From: Misgurnus anguillicaudatus
Lineage: Eukaryota > Chordata > Actinopteri > Cypriniformes > Cobitidae
Assembly: GCF_027580225.2 (NCBI RefSeq)
Contig: NC_073357.2
Location: 45,594,001 to 45,658,000 of the forward strand
DNA length: 64,000 bases
Direction: 5' to 3'
Of this stretch, positions 30,258 to 42,651 are shown piece by piece; the stretch's first letter is position 1; each line of letters starts with the position of its first letter. A program made the translations under genes and the position numbers. The notes beneath the pieces are model-generated. The model was not told the origin of the DNA and ran no database searches. It saw only the letters and a program-made list of their open reading frames with translations.

Positions 30258-30951
30258 AGGTATAGCGGAAGATTTTCCCGAATTATTTAAAAGAACCGCC
30301 CCTCGATATTTAAAAAAAATGCACACGCAACTCTCCTTCCTCCCGAGAGGGAACGCCTGTTAAACGCGTGCACGAGACAGAGACAGAGAGAGAGCATGCA
30401 GGAGCTCAGTTTTTCTCTTCGCTCTGTTTACAAGTTGCTGTCGGCATGTTTACCGTGTCTGTGCGGTTCGTGACTTGTGCCAGGGCTAGCATCGCTAATC
30501 ATAGCTTACATCAACTTTTACTAGCAGTGATTTTAAATGGATTTCTCCAAATAGCATGACAAAATGTACCTTTCCAGTAGAAACTTCGCGTGGGAAGCCC
30601 AACCTGTCCTTTTAGCTCACGCCAGCGTGTGAAATAGTCTCCCATAAACACTCTGGTCTTGTTTCTTTCTTTATAGTCCTTTCTCTTCTTGTCATACAAT
30701 TCGTAGACACTTTTTTGTCTTGTGACCCTCAGACATTTTAAAAAAAAAAACAGTGAGAACGCGACCTTCAATGAATGGTTGAAACTGTAGCACAACACAC
30801 ATACACGTGAAAGTGCGCATGTGCAGAAAGCGAACCTAGAGGCGAGCACGTACGACGGTTATACGTCAACATATAATCAGAATGATAGACATCTGGGATG
30901 ACCAATAACAGTGGTGATCCACCGGGAAAACGAAAATCTTCCGCTATACCT
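30258..30951. mobile_element. TTAA-flanked element (AGGTATAGCGGAAG ends)
   Basis: Ends AGGTATAGCGGAAGATTTTC and its inverse GAAAATCTTCCGCTATACCT are flanked by TTAA (30254-30257 and 30952-30955). 694 bp with no transposase frame; the ends agree closely, suggesting a fairly recent insertion. Confidence 0.85.
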
Positions 30952-30955
30952 TTAA

Positions 30956-32287
30956 TGTAGGAATTGTATAGAGAGTAGGTTTATGGATGGGGTAAAGCTC
31001 TGAATGGCCTGAAGTGCATGTGTGCTACAGCCTCTTCTAAACATTGGTAAATAGTCTGAATAACATTTGAAAAAGTTTTAAGTTTATTCACTACTGCATA
31101 CTGCTTATGATTCTGCCTGTCTTCTTCTAATCTATAATTTCTGGTAAATGAATATAATGTATATATACCTGCTTTACTTCAATATAGTATCTATGCATAA
31201 ATGAGTGGTACTTCTGGTTTGTTAGCAATTTTAAAATGTGTTGAAATGTCTCACAAGTTGCAAGGTAGACAATAAATACAGTATACAGCAGGAAATGACC
31301 CTCTAATGGGGTCATCTTGTGTTTAGCTATAAAAAAAAAATAGAAATTTGGTGCATCAGGCAAAGGCTTTGGGATGCACTAATGGCATAATCACGATACG
31401 TTTTCGGCTATGCTTCGTCAGTGCCTAGCAGTGGAAAATCGAGTATTCAGCTCTCGCTGAGCGGCGTCTCTAGAGACATTGATCATCCCAGGTTCTTCCA
31501 AAGGCTTTGCTTGTTTTGCACACATGCTCATTTGCAGATTGATTCAGGTTGCATCGATTCAAAGCCTTGATTTAACCAGCTATGTCCTCCTCACAATTAC
31601 AAGAAAAGAGTGACATCTTTTATCCCGAGTATCACAAAAGTAAAACAAGCTACAACACGGATCATTAAAGCTGTTCAGATAAGTATGCAAACTAACAATC
31701 TCAAATCCTCACGATTTGTGATTTTATTAAAAATCTGTCACTGAGACTCTGATTCTCAGAGCAGTCAAATTGCAGGTGATCCTCATTGCTCACATCGAGT
31801 TTAATATCTCAGTGCTATCTCATGGCAATTTGTATGTATTTTACGAGGGGGCTAAATCGTACCACCACATTCATATATTTTTGTATGATTTGTTTTTGCC
31901 TCTGACGGGCTAAGGGGCGAGATAGGGGTGAGTATTCGTTATAGTTGTTCTTTTTTAATGATAATTGTATGTTTTTGTTAGCCTGGCTAACACCAGACCA
32001 CGACACGTGCTCATTTTCTCGTATTTGAGGCGTGGTTTATGAATGCCCAGAGCAGTTTATTGGGTGCTACGAATGTCTATCAAATGCCTCTGTACATAGC
32101 TCATAGCCAATTGTTTCAACTATATATAACAGATGATGTATGTAGAGCGACATAAATTCAAGCGTCAACATCTTTTATCGGGTACGTGTACACACAGCTG
32201 AAAGCAATATGCAACTAAATGTATAGCTGTATATTGATATTGAAAAGCAATCTTAGTGGCACTGTGACGACCACAGTACAGGCATAC
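30956..32287. other. Gene-free stretch
   Basis: No exon seen. About 31820-31990 belongs to the dispersed family also found at 19850-20050. The remainder is unassigned. Confidence 0.4.
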
Positions 32288-32567
32288 CCTACTGAAAAAT
32301 CCAGCTAAAACCAGCATAAGCTGGTAGCTGGTTTTAGCTGGTTTAAGGTGGTTTATGCTGGTCCTCCCAGTCTGACAAAGCTGGTCATGCTGGTGGGACA
32401 GCTGGTATTCCAGCATGACCTGCTAAGTCCAGCTAGACCAGCTTAAAATGTGACCAAAACACACCTAGACCAGCTTGCTACACCAGCAAAACCAGCTTCC
32501 TACACCAGCAAAACCAGCTAAAACCAAGCTGGGGACCAGCTAAAACCAGCTCACCAGCTTATGCCCC
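32288..32567. repeat. CCAGCT/AGCTGG-rich palindromic repeat
   Basis: Dozens of overlapping ACCAGC, GCTGGT, CCAGCTAAAACCAGC and TAGCTGGTTTTAGCTGG words on both strands make the segment self-complementary; the left half is rich in GCTGGT and the right half in ACCAGC. It is a known type of short-unit satellite-like or MITE repeat in fish. Non-coding. Confidence 0.75.
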
Positions 32568-34033
32568 TCCCCGTTCTGTGATTGGTTCCCTATTTCAGCG
32601 GAAAAATTGGTCCATGGTTTCCATGCTAGACTTGCAGCTTGAATAAATTTGCGCGCAAGGCAGCATGTTTTATACGATCAGACTGAATAATCCCAATGTG
32701 TGCTGTAAACAACACCTGAGTTTTTGGCCATGTGGCCTTTAGACATCCTGGCATCAACAGTATGTGAAAATTTTACCTGGTTTAGAAAATAAAAAAGTAA
32801 TTGAAAAATCAAGATCTGTTTCATATTGCATTGTGTATTTTACATGCTGTCTATGGAGACACAACAAACAACTGAATCATGTTAAGATTAAGCTTTGAGG
32901 CTTTCTTAATCCAAATTCGATCTTCATGTTTCTGATGAGTCATTTGAATGAATCCATCCAAACTGTGCAACTAGACAAGATGCACTAAATTGTTTTATTT
33001 ATTTATTTTAAGAAAAATAACACACTAAAATTATACCACAAAAGTTAATATCACAGTAAAGACTGCAATAAACGTCTCTGTATTTTAATCAAATTAACTT
33101 GAATTGACAAGTAAACTGTGTGCTTTGGTGACTGGCCTTTTTCCTCCTCTCTTTCTTTCTTTTATCTCCTGTCTTATACCTGCCCATTGCTTCCCTAGCC
33201 GCTCCCTTTGTATTTCTTAGAAATTGCTGGCTATTGCTGGGAGATTCCTATCAGAACAGGTTTTGAACTGAGGGGAGACACAGAGCACACCTAGAATAAC
33301 AATGAGACTTTGGCTCCAGCTCTAATATTAGCTTATTGAAAGAGTCCGCTGCTTTCTTTAGCGTCTGTCGGGGTGAATATTTTGAAGCTATAATAATAAA
33401 GGGCATTTAGAAAGGTTAGTCCATCAGAGAGAAGAAATTGAGTGATGTTTAAATTACTAATAGCAATATGAGACTTCTTTATTAATCTCTCCACAATCTT
33501 TTAAATTTGCCTGCCTGGTTGCTTTAATTTTCTGTGTAAACTTCCAGCCAAGTTAGATTCTCCAAAACAATATTTACAGGATTACTCGTAATAGCAGTGT
33601 GATGTTATAGCTGCAATCAGTACCATTATGCCTCTTTCATCATCTCTGTTTAAACATTCCTTAACCACTTGACATTTACCTCAAATATCAGACCAGATAC
33701 TTTTAATTTAAAATAAATGTATAACTTATTACTTTATGCCTTTCACGCCTCTATCACAATCTCTGTTTAAATCCTTCTTCAGTTGCATCACATCTTCCAC
33801 AAAATCAGATCTGACAGTTTTAATATAAAATTAAAAATCACTAAGCTTCAATTTTAACCAAAAGTTACAGCTTGCAGCCGGCCCTCCTCACTACGTCTGG
33901 TTTCTCACAAGTTTTTTTCACCATTATTGATGTTTTGGTTCCTTGCCGCTGTCGCCCTGTTAGTTTGCTTCCTGGCTGACATCGACTTAGCTAAGGGTTT
34001 TGTAAAATCTGTTAATATACAGTGCCCTTTATA
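32568..34033. other. Unassigned AT-rich stretch
   Basis: Non-repetitive by eye, without splice-framed open reading frames. Positions about 33180-33600 lack any repeat signature and may be single-copy non-coding DNA. Confidence 0.35.
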
Positions 34034-34327
34034 CACTCTAAAAAAACAAACGGTGCTATATAGCACCAAAACTGTTGATTTGAATCGTAACCATAGAAGA
34101 ACCATTTTTAGTACCATATAGCACCGGTGAAGCACCAGTGAAGCACCTGTGTAGAACCATATAGGGGCCATATAGCACCACTAAAGCACCACATATGGTT
34201 CTACATAGCACTATATGGTTCTACACAGGTGCTTCACCGGTGCTATATGGCACTAAAAACGGTTCTTCTATGATTACGAGAAAAGAACCACTTTTGGTGC
34301 TATATAGCACCGTTTGTTTTTAGAGTG
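34034..34327. mobile_element. MITE with CACTCTAAA termini, copy 2
   Basis: CACTCTAAAAAAACAAACGG at the left and CGTTTGTTTTTAGAGTG at the right, flanked by TA on both sides (34032-34033 and 34328-34329), as expected for Tc1/mariner-type insertion. The interior is almost the same palindromic TATAGCACC/GAAGCACC sequence as 5727-6020. The short open frames on both strands are by-products of this palindrome. Confidence 0.85.
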
Positions 34328-34330
34328 TAA

Positions 34331-34790
34331 GTACCGGGACAATAAAGCCAAAAGTTTGAACATTTAAACATTAAAAGGTAAATATATGACAAAAGTACAG
34401 AATATCACATTTTATTTTTCACCTGTTTTAACATTTACCAACTCAACAGAACAACATGTTTAGATTGTATTTCTTTAATCTAATGTAATCACATTGGCTT
34501 ACACGTGTTAATTGATGAACTGTGTCTTGATGCATTTATTGTTCACCCATTAAAAGCAGAGGATGTGTAGCATCAGTTTGATTCATTGCTTCTGCAGTGC
34601 ATTTGGTGACAACCCACATAAGTCAGGATGATGTTGTTGTTGTTTGGTGGAAAAGCATGTATGTGTTAGTCAAATGTGACATTCTGTATTTTTGTCTCAC
34701 ATTCATCTTAAAAATTTCTTGTCTCCACAGCAAACAGAGCAATTTTGTCTTTAATGTCCCAATGTTTATAGAGCGTACTGTAGCTTTAAT
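34331..34790. mobile_element. Inverted-repeat element, copy 2 of the 11783 family
   Basis: Shares GTGACATTCTGT, CTCACATTCATCTT-like and CCACAGCAAACAGAGCAAT segments with 11783-12280 in the same orientation. The left end is more decayed (GGGACAATAAAGCCAAAAG). Non-coding. Confidence 0.55.
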
Positions 34791-35166
34791 TACTGTATAA
34801 TGGCACAGCAACAGTCTTAAAGACTATTTCACAGAAATGCCGTATTTTTATAGGCAAAACCTTGGAGCGAGTTAGCGTTTTAGCACTTCCTGTTCCATCT
34901 TCCCGAAATAAATGGCTTTTTTGAATAGTGTTTAAGTTAAACACCTTGAATAAGATCTTGGGTTAACACAAGCCCAAGATATTTTCATGTTTTATTCTAC
35001 AACACAAAACACATCAATAATACCACCACCACCACATAGGACTGCTTAAAGCTTTAAAGAGTAACTAAACCCTAAACCAACTTTTTTTAGTTAATGATCT
35101 GTAAGAATGTGGCTTTATTAGTGCTGTTCATTGATTTTAGAAACTTTTTTGAAATTTGGATATAAA

Positions 35167-36135
35167 GGGCTCTATCTTACAACCGGCGCAATGCGCAACG
35201 CAAGTGTATTTGCTAGTTTCCACCCTGTGAAATTATCATTTTCACGTTTAGCGCCACGTTGTTTAAATAGCAAATGCATTTGCGCCCCCTTTGTGCCCAT
35301 GGGCGGTCTGGTCTGAAAACGAGGTGTGTTCAGGCGCATTGTTAGCGCGTTGCTATTTTGAGGCAACTAAAATAGACTACGCCATTGACCAACTAAAACC
35401 TGGTCTAAAGTCAATGGCGCAATATGTTTTTTGTTATTTAAAGAGCGCATTAGTAATATGCGCCTATAAACGGGACGACAACGAGACGTTAGTAGGCGTA
35501 ATGAGACGTTAGAAGGCGTAAAGAGCTGCTTCACCTGCAGCCTGGTAAGTAAATAAATGCTTTAAACAAATGCATCTGTTTTAAAATGTTTTTTTAAATG
35601 CTACCTCACGGATTTATTGTATATGATGACTCTGTACCTGTGGATATGGTGAGATGAGAAACATTTTTTAGTAATGCTTAAAAAAAGTATGGCGCTGTCC
35701 AAGTGCTGAAACGTGCGGAGAGCCTGCTTTTTTACTTCTATGACTAAAAGAAAACGTGTTTTAAAGGTTTTAATTAAAAAAACAATTTCAATACAAAAAC
35801 AACACAATTATTTAACATTAATCTTAAACTGGTGGTCTTCTTCTTTCACTTAGTTTTTCAGTATACAAAGTCCGTCATCTAAATAGGGATTAGATATAGC
35901 GCCAGTGCAACAGGCTTTTAAAGTGGATGAGAGCTGAGACTCTCATTGGTTTATTGCACGTTACACCCAAAATACTCCCATTAATCATTAAAAAAAAGGA
36001 CCCTTTTCGACCATGCGCTCGGCGCACAAACCATTTTTCCCATCGTTAAATTAGCAAAAGTGGCATCGGACACGCCCATTTAGACGTTGTGCTGTGCGCT
36101 TTAGACAGTGCGCTTAGAATCGTTAAAAAAGGCCC
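35167..36135. mobile_element. 1-kb DNA element with GGGC ends, copy 1
   Basis: Begins GGGCTCTATCTTACAACCGG, with runs of GCGCAATGCGCAACGCAAG, and ends CGTTAAAAAAGGCCC. The same sequence is present in the opposite orientation at 53315-54501 (CTTGCGTTGCGCATTGCGG, ATAGAGCCC). CpG-rich GCGC motifs cluster at both ends. No transposase; probably a non-autonomous element of unresolved superfamily. Confidence 0.7.
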
Positions 36136-36181
36136 ATAGTGTTTCAATACTATAATATATGGTTTAAAAATGTCTGAGTGC

Positions 36182-36474
36182 TGCCACTCACAGGGATGAC
36201 GTATTTTCACCCCTGTATGCAACATTGGGAAGAAGAGCTTTTTTATAAATTTGAATTAATATCCGTGTGGAAGATAATGTCTTTAGCTAATCTGGATGTA
36301 GTTCTCTTGTAGCCGTGTCCTTTAACTTCCGGATTGGCCTACAAAAATACCTCATCCCTGCGGCACTCACAGGGATGACGTATTTTTCACCCCTGTATGC
36401 AACATTGGGAAGAAGAGCTTTTTTATAAATTTGAATTAATATCCGTGTGGAAGATAATGTCTTTAGCTAATCTC
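36182..36474. repeat. Local direct duplication, ~112-bp units
   Basis: The segment 36182-36292 (CCACTCACAGGGATGACGTA through GATAATGTCTTTAGCTAATC) recurs at 36362-36474 with essentially one inserted T and a one-base difference at its start. The 69-bp spacer occurs once. The near identity indicates a recent duplication. Confidence 0.9.
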
Positions 36475-39400
36475 TGCATTTAATCTTTTTCTACACAGAA
36501 CTCAATATTTCTGTGAAGGTATTTCATTATCCTTTGTGTTATTCAATAAAGAGTCATTGCATCATACAGAAATCACAGTTTGTGTTCACAGTGTTCTGCT
36601 ACTGTGTGCCGCAAGAGCGAGTCCTGGCGCTTGGATAGGAAACCACTCTCATTTTGCAATGACTTTCCAGACACCGAAATAAACCAGGATTGAAATAAAC
36701 CGTGTGTTACATAACATCAGACAAATAAGTCTTGGTGTCTCTGTCTCTGCGCCTGCCTTCCAATTTGTTGTTCATGATGTTCTGTTAGTTTTGCTATTCA
36801 CTTCTTAACAAGGACGCAGGTGCCCTGACAGAATCTCAATTCGGTACCATTAATGAGCAGATTTCCTCCATATGAAAAGCGCAGAAGTGCATTTCATGTA
36901 GGTTTTGTGCTGCAATCTATTACTGAAACGTTGCACACACCATTAACAGTGCGTTTTCCCCGCATGCTAGACTAGAAGTGGTTTTCTTAAAGACCCCCTG
37001 TGGTAAAAATCTAGTTTTTATTGTTGTTTATATGTCTATGTGGTGTGTTTAATATCCTTTAAGACAAACCATGTGCAAATTCATCATTCAACACCATTGC
37101 CGAGTATTTTCTACATAAAATTGGTCACAGTCTCATTCTGAAATCGATTTTCTATTGTACATCGCAAACTTGTAACCTATCACAACCCATAGATCAATAG
37201 TCCGAGACTTGTAGATAATATGTATGGATGCGGCACTGAAAAATAAAATTTCTAAACTTACTGACTGTTGGAAAAATAAACAAAAATGGCATGTGCATAA
37301 TCATTTGGAACGCTGTGTAATCCTTTGATGAAAGATCACAAAAGCCTGGCACACACCAAAAGATATGGGCTGAATTGCAAGATTTTCCCCCTTACAACAA
37401 TCTCAGGTAAATTCCCAATGGTCTTCATGGTTGAACTGATTTTTTTTCAGGTTTTCTTGTAGGGGCATTGTGTTACCAGCGTCTGAATCTGCTCGGAAGC
37501 ACGTTGGAGGCGCTCCGATCGCAAATCAAAAATATTCGACATGTTGAATATTTATCAGAAATCCTGTTGTGTGGGGGGAACCTCGAGGACAACAAGATTC
37601 TGTGAGACCTTCAAGACTCTTGTTGTTTGTTAAGGAAATTTTAAGATGTGTGAGGTGCTGTCATGACCATAGCGGCAATCCACACGCTATAAGAACAAAA
37701 CTTAATTGTAGATTTTTTTCATCATGTTTTTGATTTCTAAGATTTTAAAAATCTTTTGGTGTTGCCCTAGCTTTAGTTTTCTCAAGAATTATCATAAATT
37801 ACAATTTCTGGTTCTAACCCTTCCAGATAGCAAAAATCTAGTGTGGTTTGTCTCCCATTAAAACAACTTCCTTGGCCTGAGACTACTGGGTATTCATCCT
37901 GATTTTCAAAGATCTGGCTATAAGATATTGATCTGAAGACTGTATGTTTGGAATTTTATGCACTTCAAGACTTTTATCTTAGTTGCACAACATTCCTTTA
38001 TTACTAATCATGAATTTAAAACATTTCAGCAAATCATTACTGAACTGCTGGATTACTAAGAAATCTCTGTGTAGCAACAGAGTTGCATTGTGACTTTTGG
38101 CAGCAACAGTATTTGCCAAGTATAGTTATTGCCTGCGGCAAATTGCACTAGCAGGTTGTGAAAAATGGGGAACTCACTGAGTGATAGGAAGGTGACATAA
38201 GTTATTTGTTCCGTTGGGAGCTTCCCTCCAGAGTCCCTTATTTTTAACAACATCCCATATAGTGGCGTAGGTCTTTTAATGGGTCAGATTGTTCTCGTTT
38301 TTAAAAGAGACGGATATCACTCTTGCAATAGAGAGATCAGAGCCCCTCGCTAAGCAGATACAACGTTATTGTTGTTGATCTTACCACATTCTTTTATCTC
38401 CCCCTTTTTTCTCCCTAATGCAGTCTTGTGCTATGAACGGGAAAATAGATTGTCCTAGATCTTGTAGTTTGCCAAGTCTTAATCAGACGAAACAGAGATG
38501 CTTTGGGAAGCCATTACCCTTCTGTTATTTGAAAGGACATGAAGGAATGGCTACATGGGCAAGCCCCTGCAGAGAGCTCCTCCATTTTGCCTTGTAAATC
38601 AGACAGTCCATAGAAGAAGTGTCACAGGAGCATTGATATAGCCTTACTGTGATTAGCCTTTGACCACATCACCACATATTTACTTAAAAAGCCTTCTGGG
38701 GAGTTCTGTTACACAGCTCTGCAACATAGTCCTGCATCTAAAATGCTGAGATTCATGTACACCATATCAAAGATGGAACAGTCCTCCTATATGCTGCACA
38801 TGCATAAATGCTCTGATCAGCAGGACATCTTAATAAACTTCCCAAGAGAGAAAAAGAAATTGAAATGCAAATGTTGAATGACACCACAGTATCCTTGAAG
38901 TCAGCATTTTTTCTCTAATAATATATCATGCATATTCCAACAGAGTAAGGAGATGACTAAGCCGTTTAATTAATGACTTTTTAGGCAATTAATTCCATAG
39001 GCACATTGAGCAAAATGAACCATTTGATATATAGTATAGCGGTGATAAATATCTGATAGGACGACTTCCCTGACTTTGGTTCTAGCCCAAGAGACGATCC
39101 GTTACGTGTGTTTTCATAGCTTAAAACAGAGAGCACAAACGAAAATAAATACGTCACCTCAAGATGAATTACAAGCCCAGATCATTTCTCCCCTCGAGCC
39201 CCCTGAGATAGTGCTTACTGACAGTAGAAAGGAGTTTTTGTACTTACTGTTATGTCCACTTCATGTGGTTATTTTTGTTTTTGCTTACCATGGGACTCAT
39301 TCTCTTAATCTCGCCAGAAAAGGCCGGAGCGAATATATTTTTCCGCCATATCCCTCAAAGCCATATCGCTTCTTATCAGAACTTGTCCCCAAAAATGTCC

Positions 39401-40969
39401 CAGTCAGGGTTTTGCGTATTCCAGGATAACAAGCCTCTGAATGCTATTTAGCTAAATAAAATATGGAACGACCAACTCGGGTCTGCAAGAAAGTTGTATT
39501 TGGCGATTCATGATGCAACTTGGTGCATGGCCATGTAGTGCTTGCAACCGTCTCACCAACTTTCATCTGCTTCTGTGTCAGCTCTTAGCACGTTCTAATC
39601 AAATGCTGGAGAGGAGCGAGCGAGAAGATAATTCGCATGAATCCATTTCCTGTCCTTGATGAGCCAGTGAGCTTACATAATTTTTCAATTACTTCATTTG
39701 TTGTAAATAATGATGCTCAGGCACACACCCTTAGATACTTGCAACCCAAATGAGACCAGCTAACATCAAGTGAAATGATTAAAAATGACTGTTCCATATG
39801 CATTTGTTATCTCAGCTTTCTAAACAGCTTGAATGATAATAAACAACATTAGATTAGCTGTTCACAGAGCCTCTCGTTTGGCTTATGACAGGCATATTGT
39901 CTTTGACACTGGCACATGAATATTAACTATATCGAACCCTTTCTCCTCTTTTTCGCTGAGCCTGACCAGCGTCTCATGTTTGCCACGGTTGGGTAGCTTT
40001 CAACGTAGGAGGACAATGAGGACAGTTTGTTATTATCAAAACAGGTTTGAGAGGAATTTAATCACAACTGCACATTAAGCAAGCCTCTATCCAATTATTA
40101 AAACAGGAAAGTGTAAAAAAGCAAAAAGCAAGGAAAATATTAATACAAGAGAGGCTGACAAATCACTCTCATTAATCAGAAAGCAGTATGCTTTCCTCTA
40201 AACTCACGCTGTGCACGCAGCCGGGTCACAGACCTGTACCGCTGTTACTGTCCTTCCTGTTCAGTGAGGTGAGACCAGCCACGTGATAAAGCTTGTGGAT
40301 TTAGGACTGGTGCCATCCTTTGGCTTGTGACATATTCTCTCTTTCAAATAATGAATTGGATTCAATTTGTTCCAATTTAGAGGGAACAGATCAAAAGGTG
40401 CAGAGTAAGTAGGAGAATTAACAAATATGGATGGAGTCATGAGCGTAAATGTGGGTGTGGAATGATGATATATGAGTCAGAGACACAGATAAGCAGTTTT
40501 AGCTCTTATTACCTTATAAACCTCTAACTGTGCAGATTTAATGATTAAATAATAAATGACTTTTTATCTACACTTGATTTTAAGCATATTCCTTGACTTA
40601 AATGACTATTAAACCAGAACAGGCCGTGCCTTGCAGAAAGGATATGGGGTTTGGATATGGGTAAGTATCCAAGGGTAAGTACTGAGTGTAAATTAAAAAA
40701 AAGTATGACGTGTAAATTGTACAGGACGAATGAAAACTAGAAATTCTGTTTTAAGCTTTTAATCTCTAAAAACATGAAGTGAACGAATCACACACAAGGT
40801 TTTATACTGCTTTAGAACTGTTTGTATTTAATAGTATTTATTTATCAAACTATAAGACTACTACCTAATTTCAGTATGCAACATGCTACTCAAAGTTGTA
40901 AAAATTTAACTTAAATTTCAAGCTCTATCAAGCCTTTCACTGGCAGCCGATCCAGGAAGAGGTGTATTA
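36475..40969. other. Repeat-poor, gene-free stretch
   Basis: About 4.5 kb with few recognisable transposon ends. It contains homeodomain-like words (for example TTTAATTAATGAC near 38965 and GGCAATTAATTCC near 38983) and mixed-composition sequence around 38280-39000 and 39600-39960. No exon with splice sites was found. The 117-residue open frame at 39076-39429 has no family signature. Candidate non-coding regulatory DNA, by inference only. Confidence 0.35.
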
Positions 40970-41410
40970 GACCTTGTTCACACTTTCAATCCGATTTTGG
41001 TGCATATCCGATAGGAATCCAATCACATTTAGAACGTGTGAACGGCCAAAAACCACGTGGAATCCATTTTTTTCTAATACGTTTCAGGCTACATCCAGAG
41101 GTGGTTTGAAATCCTTTTTAAATCGCATTTCTGTAAATCCATTTTAGTCTGAGCGCCCTGATTGCATTTGTGTAGCTTTCGGTTGCGCTGTGCTGTCGCG
41201 TTACGTAAAACGTAAACACGTCAGACGTTGAGGGACATTGTCGTGCCAGCACGACGTCATTGCCATAGAAACGGTGCAGATAATCCGGAAAATGGCGGAA
41301 CAGGACGCACATATCGGATCTGAACAGTTGTGATATACAATATGGACAGCAAATCTGTCAAATTGGATATGCACCAAAATCAGTTTTGGACTGACAGTGT
41401 GAACTAGGTC
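40970..41410. mobile_element. Harbinger-like MITE with 3-bp TTA duplication
   Basis: GACCTTGTTCACACT at the left and AGTGTGAACTAGGTC at the right, with TTTTGGTGCATATCC paired to GGATATGCACCAAAA inside. Flanked by TTA (40967-40969 and 41411-41413), the target type of PIF/Harbinger elements. 441 bp, non-coding. Confidence 0.75.
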
Positions 41411-42360
41411 TTAATCTTGATAGAGAGGCTGCAAATAGCAGGGAACGTGTCACACAGGAACACACTTTGTGTGTTGTCGGCTTCAAAGAAGTGAAAATAT
41501 CTTCATCATCAGATGAACTGTTGGCCAATTCCTTAGTGTGGTCCAAAGGACCCCAGAATAAATAACATTTACGTTAAACTGGCCATCAGCGCAATTCAAT
41601 TGGTTTGGCAAGAGCAGGGGAAAATGAATGAAGTGATCTCTAAAAAAATAAGTACTTTTTGACTGTAAACAAAACTGTAAGGTGTACAAAGTACTTTTTT
41701 TTCTTAATAAATTTAATTAAGTAAAAGTATTGATTTTTAACTGCACTCAAGTAAAGTAAAAATCCCCAAAAATAATGCCTAAGTGCAGTAATCAAGTATA
41801 ATTACTCAAGTACTTTACACCTCTGCTGAGTGTACCATGACCTCACATTGTGAACATGATATAAGCGCATAGTGAGTGTACCATGACTTCATATAGTGAC
41901 CATAGCATGAGCGCACAGTGAGTATGCAGTGTGGTTACACTTTAAGATCACTGTGACCCACACATTGTTACAACATTATGAGTATCTTGTGAGCTCATCG
42001 TGACTCAAATTGTTGACTGGGATTAATTTCATCTTAAGGTACTACTATACATTACTGTAAAGTGTTACCACAACTTTTTTTGCCGCAGAATATGAGATAC
42101 TGAAATATAATCTTCTGAAATTCTTCGACTAGTTCTCTGATTAAGGCCCACATTAACATTTATATGCTAGGCAATTCTTTAGTAGGTCTCCAGTAATCCA
42201 TTACAATGAAACTTTAACATGATGAACTGATGACACTTTAAAGGGATAACAGGCAAGTAGCACCTCCTTTCTGCACCTCTATAAGATGAGATAGATTTCC
42301 ATACCAGCAGGTGGCAGTAGTGAGATTCATTGCTCAAAACGGGAAACTGGAAGAGCTAGT
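41411..42360. other. Gene-free stretch with decayed repeats
   Basis: About 41640-41825 is an AGTACTTT/AAGTAAAA-rich fragment of a dispersed repeat. The remainder has several direct repeats of a CATGA-C-CATAGTGA type around 41830-41930. No exon. Confidence 0.4.
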
Positions 42361-42651
42361 GGCCGTTTCTCAATGTCAAGGATACTCCTTGGCAGGACTA
42401 GTCCTTACAAGTCACTTCCTTCAGAGGCTAGGTGAGGCTCCTCTTTAGAATTTGATTTGGAGAACACGTAAATGGAACAGGTTAGCAAGTGCACATCATT
42501 ACGTCAGTAAAAATGTGTGCTTTCATTGCTGCGCGCGCATAGGATTTCCGAGGATCCTCAACATTGGAACAGTCCTTCGACGGATGTCAATAACGTAGCG
42601 TCCTCGAAATTCTGGCTTCCGATGATAGTTCCTTGACATTGAGAAAATGCC
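42361..42651. mobile_element. MITE with CTCAATGTCAAGGA inverted ends
   Basis: GGCCGTTTCTCAATGTCAAGG at 42361 matches the inverse of CCTTGACATTGAGAAAATGCC at 42631-42651 with two or three mismatches. About 290 bp, non-coding. The target duplication could not be assigned. Confidence 0.7.

Noticed and set aside
39076..39429. 117-residue open frame in the gene desert
   Set aside because: No family resemblance, no convincing splice sites, and ordinary for random open frames in 64 kb; kept only as unassigned.
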